26,603 bases of DNA, from NCBI GenBank assembly GCA_003488005.1, contig DNND01000093.1:54405-81007 (forward strand), given 5' to 3'. Within the stretch, counting starts at the first letter, position 1, and each line of letters opens with the position of its first letter. This stretch comes from Blastocatellia bacterium (GTDB lineage Bacteria; Acidobacteriota; Blastocatellia; Pyrinomonadales; Pyrinomonadaceae). This document shows positions 7,454 to 12,949 of the stretch, in pieces. The notes beneath the pieces were generated by a model. The model saw only the letters and a list, made by a program, of their open reading frames with translations. It ran no database searches and was not told the DNA's origin. The translations under genes were made by a program, and so were the position numbers.

Positions 7454-8437
7454 TTATTCTCCTGCCAAAGGATCTTGCGGAGCAGAAGCTCTGGGCCAAC
7501 CATCCTGCGTTTCCAAGTCTGTTGCGCTGATCTCGCTGCTGAATTTATGCGAGTCATTGCAGGTGCCTACATAAACCATCGTTTGGTGCAGAACTAATTC
7601 CGGTCCATTGAAGGCAACGACAAAGTAAGTGGCGCCCAGTTCAAGGCTTTTGATCAGAGTCGATTTTTCTCCTTTGAGGTATGCCCTGCCTTTAGAATAA
7701 ATAATCTGTCCGGAACCGCCCATCATGATCGGATGTTTTCGATCCGGTCCCAAGTACACCTGGATGTTTGTGACCATAGGATTTTGTGCCAGATACTGGA
7801 GCGCACCGTCGCTCCACTCGGAAAGCATGCGCCGGTTTTTGAATACCTCGATCAAAGGATAATTTCCGCTATAGGCCGGCATGGAATGTTGAGCCAACAC
7901 GTATTGTCCCTCTTGCCACGCGCTGAGCGAGTCATAAGGATTGAAATAATCCAGCGCATTATTTATTGGAGTCCATAACAACATGTGTACTTCTCCGTAG
8001 TGCTCCCAGGACCAACTGCTCACCAGCCGGCCCGTCTCTGTATCTATTGAAACTGCGCCGTCGCGCTCGAGAAAGTAACGATTCTTTTCCCGTAGTTCGT
8101 CATCATTGCTGAGTGACATCCACCAGTTATCTTCGGTCCACAAGAGCCAGAAATATGCCTGATCCCGAATGTTATGAAACTGCTGGACCGTCGCGGTGTT
8201 TGGAATTTGCAACTGAACGGCTTCACAGAAAACACTGACGGCAGTATGGCCAAGTCTTTCTCTTTCTTTCTCAGTAACCTCCCTGCCCGGGATTACGTAC
8301 TCACCAGGGTTTTCACAAATATAGAGAGTGCGATTGTCTGCCTGAAGCGTGCGTTTGAAATCAATTATGTTCTTTTGGGCCAGCAACACTTCCCAACCGT
8401 TGTTGTTCCTGAGCGCCAGAGTATATGCCCGCGGCAT
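7454..8437 (-). CDS. Large uncharacterised protein with degenerate Nudix-like N-terminus
   Basis: This is a 327-residue soluble protein. Its beginning (MPRAYTLALRNNNGWEVLLAQKN) and the segment GEYVIPGREVTEKERERLG resemble the start and the box region of Nudix hydrolases. The catalytic GX5EX7REUXEEXGU signature is not intact: where REUXEE should be, the sequence reads SVFCEA. Magnesium-dependent hydrolysis is therefore unlikely and it may be a binding or structural relic. The remaining 200 or so residues are rich in Trp and Tyr (for example FWLLWTEDNWWM and VSSWSWEHYGEVHMLLW) and match nothing I know. The ATG is preceded by AAGGA at a slightly long distance. It lies in the leftward operon with the RebB-like genes. 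The Nudix relation is a moderate guess; the gene itself is secure. Confidence 0.72.
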   Translation of the reverse strand: MPRAYTLALRNNNGWEVLLAQKNIIDFKRTLQADNRTLYICENPGEYVIPGREVTEKERERLGHTAVSVFCEAVQLQIPNTATVQQFHNIRDQAYFWLLWTEDNWWMSLSNDDELREKNRYFLERDGAVSIDTETGRLVSSWSWEHYGEVHMLLWTPINNALDYFNPYDSLSAWQEGQYVLAQHSMPAYSGNYPLIEVFKNRRMLSEWSDGALQYLAQNPMVTNIQVYLGPDRKHPIMMGGSGQIIYSKGRAYLKGEKSTLIKSLELGATYFVVAFNGPELVLHQTMVYVGTCNDSHKFSSEISATDLETQDGWPRASAPQDPLAGE

Positions 8438-8500
8438 TACGCGAATTCCTTCCGTGAGACCATTCCTTGAAGTCCTTTTTCTCGTTTGATAATTGAGGTA

Positions 8501-8995
8501 TCAAAGCTCAGTTGACGCCGCAGTTTCGAGAGCTAATCGGACCGCGGCATCCACTTCGGCGAGCACTGCCTCAATCGCTGCCGACAGATTGCTGCCTGAC
8601 TCAAGAGCCGTGTTGTAGGTTAAGCTTTCCCGGATGATCTCAACTTGAAACTCGGTGCTCACAGAGTGGCTATCAGCGTCATAGTTTGCTTGAATATCCT
8701 CAAAGGCGCTTGCTGTTTTCGCTTCCACGTCCCGCTCGATGATGGTCGAGAGCTCCTGCTCAGCGAGATAGGCAGCAATGCCTTGATTAATGGCCGCAAT
8801 TTCGACTGCGATTAATGCGGGGGCCAACTCGACCACTTTGTCCTGGAGAATTTGGATTACCAGTTGATAGGCAACACCCGCCTGCGCCGTGCCGAGCGCC
8901 GCGCTGGCTTCTCCGGTCCCCGTATCCAGCGTGACAGCGGCTTCGGCTTGGACAATTGCCAGTTGCGCAGTGCTGAGGGCATCGGCAATAGACAT
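8501..8995 (-). CDS. Acidic alanine-rich helical protein
   Basis: A 164-residue protein, acidic and very rich in Ala, Glu, Ile and Val, with few aromatic residues and no Cys. Long helical stretches are predicted by eye (residues 3-22, 35-90 and 135-160). The middle segment VAYQLVIQILQDKVVELAPALIAVEIAAINQGIAAYLAEQ is strongly amphipathic. This composition recalls the small Ala/Gln-rich coiled proteins that assemble R-bodies, but I see no direct Reb motif and do not claim homology. It has no signal peptide. The ribosome site before the ATG at 8995 is weak. It lies in the same leftward series as the RebB-like genes, 90 bases after the DUF3309-like gene. Function is unknown. Confidence 0.7.
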   Translation of the reverse strand: MSIADALSTAQLAIVQAEAAVTLDTGTGEASAALGTAQAGVAYQLVIQILQDKVVELAPALIAVEIAAINQGIAAYLAEQELSTIIERDVEAKTASAFEDIQANYDADSHSVSTEFQVEIIRESLTYNTALESGSNLSAAIEAVLAEVDAAVRLALETAASTEL

Positions 8996-9084
8996 AGGAT
9001 CGGTTATCCAGCCAGCAAACCCTACGAAGCTTTCGACGTTAGCTGCTCACATTCCAGAATCCAGATCGGCGCCAGTCAACTCTT

Positions 9085-9243
9085 TCATAGCCGACCCAAC
9101 AGCAGCAGAACCAGAAGAATGATGAGAATTATTCCCAGCAATCCGCTCGGGTAGTATCCCCATTGTCTGTTGTAAGGCCACGTGGGAACAGCGAAGACAA
9201 GCAGGACAATCAGGATAACGACAATGATCAACGTGTTCGACAT
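9085..9243 (-). CDS. DUF3309-type small membrane protein
   Basis: A 52-residue protein. Two hydrophobic stretches (about residues 4-20 and 34-50) flank a conserved-looking polar loop, TWPYNRQWGYYPSG, and the protein ends LLLLGRL. This architecture (hydrophobic helix, P-T-W-P...W-G-Y-x-P-S-G loop, second helix, G-R-hydrophobic end) matches the DUF3309 family of tiny inner-membrane proteins, which have no known function. A purine-rich stretch, AAGAGAG, precedes the ATG. It lies inside the leftward accessory operon between the 84-residue and 164-residue unknown proteins. DUF3309 genes are also common as solitary genes, so a functional link with the RebB-like genes is not established. Confidence 0.85.
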   Translation of the reverse strand: MSNTLIIVVILIVLLVFAVPTWPYNRQWGYYPSGLLGIILIILLVLLLLGRL

Positions 9244-9293
9244 CTCTCTTAACCTCGCAACGATGTTATCTCGCGGGATGCGCGAAGTTCCGT

Positions 9294-9548
9294 TTATCCA
9301 ACCGTGAAGTAATCATTCCATGCATCAATGAGTGTTCGTTGTGTGTGAAGGGGAATAGCCGGAGTATTGAATGTTTTCAGCACTCCGAAATAATAAAACA
9401 CCCGGTCATCCGTCGCTACGTGGTCGCGGTCCCCATCATCAACGCATCGGGAGAAGTGAAGATTCGGGAAGTTAGGATTTCTGTAGTAGACCCACGTTCC
9501 CGGCAAAGTTGGGTCTACGTAATTTGTTATTTTCCAGTCATCCATCAT
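9294..9548 (-). CDS. Small hypothetical protein (84 residues)
   Basis: The frame is open from a TTG at 9575, but the tandem ATG codons at 9548 and 9545 are more likely starts; ribosome sites are poor for all of them. The protein is unusually rich in Asp, Tyr, Trp and Pro (DDWKITNYVDPTLPGTWVYY; VATDDRVFYYFGVLKTF) and looks like a small beta-rich soluble domain. No family is recognised and there is no signal peptide. Its place in the leftward accessory operon, in the gap between two better genes, is the main support. It could also be a remnant. Confidence 0.45.
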   Translation of the reverse strand: MMDDWKITNYVDPTLPGTWVYYRNPNFPNLHFSRCVDDGDRDHVATDDRVFYYFGVLKTFNTPAIPLHTQRTLIDAWNDYFTVG

Positions 9549-9655
9549 CGCTATTGGTCCATGTCGGGGTTGCAATTAATTTGATTGCCAAGCTGCGCTG
9601 AACTGGCGCCCTGGTTCGGCCGCTTCTCAGTAGTAGCGGTGTCGCGGGGGACGTT

Positions 9656-9919
9656 CTATTCCTCCACGACGACGGTGATTGTGTTGACGCCGGGGTGTGC
9701 TTGGTTGTAGGCCGAGATTCCCGTTTGAATGACGTCCGAGATCTGCTGCACCGTCAGATTGACAACGTTAATCGTCGCCACACCGCCGCTAATGTTTGGC
9801 TGCCCCCATACCCCGGTGCTGCCACCGGGTGCCTGGGACCACGCTTGTATCCAGGTTTGGAATTGCTGCGGCGCCGGCAAGGTGGCTTGAGATGAAGCTT
9901 TGATTTGTACTTGCGGCAT
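9656..9919 (-). CDS. Small hypothetical protein (87 residues)
   Basis: The start is the ATG at 9919, with GGAG nine bases upstream; the in-frame TTG just before it is less likely. The N-terminal half is Gln- and Pro-rich (QIKASSQATLPAPQQFQTW). The C-terminal half looks like alternating beta strand and helix: VATINVVNLTVQQISDVIQTGISAYNQ, then NTITVVVEE. I do not recognise the family. It directly follows the longest RebB-like gene on the same strand, about 130 bases away, with a 6 bp hairpin (9933-9948) at its ribosome site that could modulate translation. Function is unknown. Confidence 0.6.
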   Translation of the reverse strand: MPQVQIKASSQATLPAPQQFQTWIQAWSQAPGGSTGVWGQPNISGGVATINVVNLTVQQISDVIQTGISAYNQAHPGVNTITVVVEE

Positions 9920-10052
9920 CAATTGCTGCTCCAGTCTTTAGGAAGACTCTGCGAAGAATTTCGTGTAAGCGTGGGCAACACAGCTCGATTAGGTGGCCAG
10001 GCCATTCGCGTGGCGAGAGCGTGGTCCATAAGCGTTTCGACTCAGCGCCCAA

Positions 10053-10805
10053 CTAAGGGGTAAGGTTGATTTGAACTGGAAACTTGGCTGCGCTGACAGT
10101 CAGGGAGGATGGTCCCTGCGGTGATTCCTGCTTAATCGGTCCGCCGCTCCCTTCTTCGATGTCGACAGTAAACGGGAATCTAAATGTACTTACATCTGCG
10201 ATTGTGCCGATCGGTTTACGACCGCTGCTTTTAAGGTGAATCTCGACCGGAAAGCTGGTGCTGTCGACATTCAGCCGCGTGCCACCGGATTGGTTCCGAA
10301 GACCTCGAACTCGCCCAAGACTTGGCTCGAGTGCGAGCGTAATCGGGAAATCGGTGATGCTCGCCGTGGCGATGATACCGCCCGCAGGGTTTGGCCTGGG
10401 ATTCAGTGGCGACGGATGCAAAGGCGATGGCGGCACGTTTGCTCCCGTTCCACTTTCAATCGCAGCTTTGAGGTCCATTAGCTGTTGCGCAATATCGTTG
10501 CCGGTATCCAGCTTGGTCACAGCTACAGCTTCCATCGGACTTACGTCAGCCACCAGATTAACCGCGTTCCCCAGAACCGATTGGGAAACTTGATTCATTG
10601 CCTGCTGATTGGCAACCGTGTTCTGCTGGGTAAGATTGTTGTTGGTGATCGCATTGCTATAGGCGAGGTTTGAGAGGCTGGACGGCTGACCGCTAATCGC
10701 GCAGAAACTGCCCAGCGCAATCGACTCGCGAATGTCATCCGGCAATACAGATTGTTCGGCGACGGACCCAGGAGGTGCAATATCGTCACGAAGTTCATCA
10801 GTCAT
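10053..10805 (-). CDS. RebB-like protein with C-terminal beta repeats (paralogue E)
   Basis: The 250-residue protein is the longest of five paralogues. Residues 20-120 carry the shared core: LPDDIRESIALG, then an Asn/Gln-rich helix region ending QQNTVANQQAMNQ, then VNLVADVSPMEAVAVTKLDTGND and a short helix. That core resembles the RebB/'killing trait' family of R-body subunits. A Pro-rich linker (125-142) follows, and then an extra domain of four short repeats (about 146-162, 178-194, 202-219 and 235-250), each with a Ser/Thr-rich run, the pair Phe-Pro and an alternating hydrophobic strand (for example FPITLAL, FPVEIHL, FPFTVDI, FPVQINL). The extra repeats suggest an exposed or cap domain. 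AGGAG seven bases before the ATG supports the start. Homology to RebB is likely but was not tested by search. Confidence 0.75.
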   Translation of the reverse strand: MTDELRDDIAPPGSVAEQSVLPDDIRESIALGSFCAISGQPSSLSNLAYSNAITNNNLTQQNTVANQQAMNQVSQSVLGNAVNLVADVSPMEAVAVTKLDTGNDIAQQLMDLKAAIESGTGANVPPSPLHPSPLNPRPNPAGGIIATASITDFPITLALEPSLGRVRGLRNQSGGTRLNVDSTSFPVEIHLKSSGRKPIGTIADVSTFRFPFTVDIEEGSGGPIKQESPQGPSSLTVSAAKFPVQINLTP

Positions 10806-10847
10806 ATAGGACTCCTTTTATCTTTCAACTGGCCTGGTCTGCCCGCT

Positions 10848-10882
10848 CATGTTCCGGCTGGTCTGAATTCAGCCGGAACATG
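10848..10882. repeat. Perfect 13 bp hairpin between RebB-like genes E and D
   Basis: CATGTTCCGGCTG (10848-10860) and CAGCCGGAACATG (10870-10882) pair perfectly around a 9-base loop. It lies in the 115-base gap between two co-directional paralogues. No T-run follows on the leftward strand, so an intergenic mRNA-stabilising or attenuating hairpin is more likely than a full terminator. Confidence 0.75.
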
Positions 10883-10920
10883 CGACCGATGCCCCCACGC
10901 CGAGTCTTCACTCTTCCTTT

Positions 10921-11307
10921 TCAGGTGCCGGCAGGAGGCGTAACAGGAGGCGCGGCAAACGCACTGACCGTGCCCTTGATGTCGGCCAACTGCTCGGCCA
11001 CATCATTACCTGTGTCAAGCTTCACCGCGGCCACAGCTTCCAACGGGCTGAGGTTCGCAACCAGGTTCACTGACTTACCAGTCACAGTCACCCCAAGTTG
11101 GTTAAACCCCTGCTGGTTTGACACCGCATTCTGTTGCGAGAGGTTGACGTTGCTAATCAAGTTGGCATACGCCAGATTCGAGAGCATGCTCGACTGCTCG
11201 GCTACACTCTTGACGTTGCCGATGGCGATCGCTTCCCGAATGTCGTCGGGAAGTGCTGACGAGCTTGTCACGATCGGTGGAGGGAATTCGACTCTATCTG
11301 CTGGCAT
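10921..11307 (-). CDS. RebB-like protein (paralogue D)
   Basis: A 128-residue soluble protein with the same core as its neighbours: LPDDIREAIAIGNVKSVAEQ, SSMLSNLAYANLISNVNLSQQ, NAVSNQQGFNQLGV, VNLVANLSPLEAVAAVKLDTGND, then a short helix and a Pro/Ala-rich tail. It is nearly identical to paralogue C through residues 20-100, which indicates recent duplication. The NAVSNQQ...NQL stretch and the NVKxxxE spacing are what I match to RebB proteins, the small subunits that polymerise into R-body ribbons. AGGAG eight bases upstream fixes the ATG. It is cytosolic, with no Cys. Family assignment is inferred from my knowledge of RebB consensus features and should be tested. Confidence 0.78.
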   Translation of the reverse strand: MPADRVEFPPPIVTSSSALPDDIREAIAIGNVKSVAEQSSMLSNLAYANLISNVNLSQQNAVSNQQGFNQLGVTVTGKSVNLVANLSPLEAVAAVKLDTGNDVAEQLADIKGTVSAFAAPPVTPPAGT

Positions 11308-11352
11308 CGTACTACTCCTTTCGTCCTCATGTGGATTTCGCTGAATTAGCCA

Positions 11353-11381
11353 GTTGCGGCCCTTGATGCATGGGCCGCAAC
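11353..11381. repeat. Perfect 10 bp GC-rich hairpin between RebB-like genes D and C
   Basis: GTTGCGGCCC (11353-11362) and GGGCCGCAAC (11372-11381) form a perfect GC-rich stem with a 9-base loop (TTGATGCAT). It lies in the 137-base gap between two co-directional paralogues. The leftward strand has no T-run after it. Together with the hairpin at 10848-10882 it suggests that the polycistronic message is structured between its subunit genes. Confidence 0.75.
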
Positions 11382-11444
11382 GAACTTGTTGAGATCAGAA
11401 ACCAAAGACAGCAGCCACTCGCGGTTGCAACTCGTTAGCTATTC

Positions 11445-11780
11445 TTAAGGAGTAGGAGCAAACGAAGCGAGAGTTCCCTTGATGTCAGATAGTTGCTGGG
11501 CAATATCGTTGCCAGTGTCCATCTTGACCACGGCAACGGCTTCCATCGGACTGAGGTTCGCAACCAGGTTGACGACCTTGCCGGTCACAGTGAGACCGAG
11601 CTGATTCATCGCCTGCTGGTTCGAGACCGCATTCTGCTGCGAGAGGTTAACGTTGCTGATCAAGTTGGCATACGCCAGATTCGAGAGCATGCTTGATTGC
11701 TCAGCCACGCTCTTGACGTTGCCGATAGCTATGGATTCCCGAATGTCGTCGGGAAGTGATGATGTTCCGTCTATCGCCAT
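11445..11780 (-). CDS. RebB-like protein (paralogue C)
   Basis: A 111-residue protein from the ATG at 11780, which has AGGAG eight bases upstream; the upstream in-frame ATG at 11849 has no such site and adds an unrelated 23 residues, so I rejected it. The core is LPDDIRESIAIGNVKSVAEQ, SSMLSNLAYANLISNVNLSQQ, NAVSNQQAMNQLGLTV, VNLVANLSPMEAVAVVKMDTGND and a short tail ending FAPTP. It is the closest to a minimal member of the group, containing the core and almost nothing else. In R-body systems such small paralogues co-assemble into a coiled ribbon. That role here is an inference from similarity and gene clustering. Confidence 0.8.
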   Translation of the reverse strand: MAIDGTSSLPDDIRESIAIGNVKSVAEQSSMLSNLAYANLISNVNLSQQNAVSNQQAMNQLGLTVTGKVVNLVANLSPMEAVAVVKMDTGNDIAQQLSDIKGTLASFAPTP

Positions 11781-11881
11781 GAATTTGCTCCTTTGATCCT
11801 TTACGGATGTTTGTGTGGTAATTGAGCTCTGGCTATGCCTGGAGCACAAGAGATTTTAAGAACCGGATTTACTAAAGCCGT

Positions 11882-12262
11882 TTATCTGTATGCCGCCCTT
11901 CTGAAAGACTGGAGCGTCCCTTTGATATCAGCCAACTGTTCGGAGATGTCGTTCCCGGTGTCGAGCTTGGCTAATGCTGTAGCCTCCAGGGGGTTAAGAC
12001 TCGCAACCAACTTATCTACCTTACCAGCCACCGTGATGCCGAGTTGATTCATGCCTTGCTGGTTGGAGACCGCGTTCTGTTGCGAGAGATTGTCATTGAT
12101 CAGCAGGTCGGCATAAGTCAGATTCGAAAGCAAGGACGATTGTTCAGCCACGCTTTTGAGATTGCCAATAGCTACCGATTCCCGAATGTCGTTGGGCAAT
12201 GCCGAGAAACTCTCTACCTCATATTCGGCGTCGCCCTGGTGGACTACTACTCGAGATGACAT
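11882..12262 (-). CDS. RebB-like protein (paralogue B)
   Basis: The 126-residue protein has a short unique N-terminus (MSSRVVVHQGDAEYEVESFS) followed by the shared core: ALPNDIRESVAIGNLKSVAEQ, SSLLSNLTYADLLINDNLSQQ, NAVSNQQGMNQLGITV, KLVASLNPLEATALAKLDTGND. It is more diverged than C and D, with LINDN in place of LISNV and NP in place of SP. AGGAG seven bases before the ATG supports the start. It is tandem with the others on the leftward strand and transcribed second after the internal promoter-like site. The family reading is the same as for its paralogues. Confidence 0.78.
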   Translation of the reverse strand: MSSRVVVHQGDAEYEVESFSALPNDIRESVAIGNLKSVAEQSSLLSNLTYADLLINDNLSQQNAVSNQQGMNQLGITVAGKVDKLVASLNPLEATALAKLDTGNDISEQLADIKGTLQSFRRAAYR

Positions 12263-12322
12263 TGGTGCGCTCCTTTCGTTGCTAACATGTTCAGGATCTT
12301 CGTTCTACTGTCTTGCCGCATG

Positions 12323-12754
12323 TCATTTAGGCCGCTTGCCAGGACGCCTGCTTGCGCTGGCCCCGGCGCCCGTCTGAGATTTCTCAGCCTGTGCAGCCGC
12401 GCTTTTAGTGGCCGCCGGCGCCGCAGTATTGACAGCCGTTTTGCTAAGTTGAGAAAACATTTCCATCACTTTTTGAAATGCTTCAAGCTGTTGGGAAGCG
12501 GTTGCACTTGCCGGGCTAATATTGGCAATCAATTCCACACACTTGCTAACAATCGTCAGTTCCAGGTGAAACATTGCCTGCTGATTGGAAATCGCGTTCT
12601 GCTGCGCGAGATTCGTGTTGGCAATTTGATTTGCCAGCGCGAGATTCGCCAGAATTGCCGGCTGCTCACCTACCGAAACGGCAGTTGAGCTGGCGATTGC
12701 CTCTATCAGATCTGGCGGGATACTGGAACCCGAAGAACCTGTGCCATTAGGCAT
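12323..12754 (-). CDS. RebB-like protein (paralogue A, first of the array)
   Basis: A 143-residue protein and the most diverged paralogue. The core is recognisable (IPPDLIEAIASSTAVSVGEQ, PAILANLALANQIANTNLAQQ, NAISNQQAMFHLELTI, CVELIANISPASATAS). In place of the DTGND segment it has an amphipathic helix, LEAFQKVMEMFSQLSKTA, and then a low-complexity Ala/Lys/Arg-rich basic tail ending RRPGKRPK. The basic tail could bind nucleic acid or an acidic partner; the other paralogues lack it. AGGAC precedes the ATG. It is the first subunit gene after the sigma-TPR gene, 195 bases away, and the shared promoter-like motif sits in that gap. Confidence 0.76.
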   Translation of the reverse strand: MPNGTGSSGSSIPPDLIEAIASSTAVSVGEQPAILANLALANQIANTNLAQQNAISNQQAMFHLELTIVSKCVELIANISPASATASQQLEAFQKVMEMFSQLSKTAVNTAAPAATKSAAAQAEKSQTGAGASASRRPGKRPK

Positions 12755-12887
12755 AATCTTGTCCTATCGCTGAGCGACTCATTGAGCAATAACTTCAGCA
12801 GTCATAAATTTATTTCGGACAAGTGATAAAACGAATAGTCTTTTTTTTCAGCCTGCTCTGAACTTTCAATTTTCATATTCAGGTTAT

Positions 12888-12913
12888 AGACGATAGCAAC
12901 AACGTATTTGTGA
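12888..12913 (-). promoter_or_regulatory. Putative promoter of the RebB-like array (motif copy B)
   Basis: On the leftward strand TCACAAA (12913-12907) is followed after 14 bases by CGTCTATAA (12892-12884). The same two-part sequence occurs at 15785-15810 and 15652-15676. Placement is 134 bases before the first RebB-like ATG and just after the sigma-TPR stop. The CGTC-type -10 element is typical of ECF-like sigma factors, so recognition by the adjacent sigma-TPR protein is the natural proposal. Confidence 0.6.
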
Positions 12914-12949
12914 AACTTTCGTTTCTCTGCCGGCGCTGCGTTGAACGCC

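Noticed and set aside
8313..8339. Another TCACAAA followed by TGTCT on the + strand
   Set aside because: It lies inside and antisense to the Nudix-like gene, the spacer is one base longer, the second box differs, and no gene start follows it.
11781..11849. Upstream start of RebB-like paralogue C
   Set aside because: The 23 extra residues have no counterpart in the paralogues, and AGGAG is placed for the ATG at 11780.
6888..12754. Prophage or contractile injection system
   Set aside because: No capsid, portal, tail-sheath, baseplate, integrase or lysis gene is recognisable; the repeated small proteins fit RebB better.
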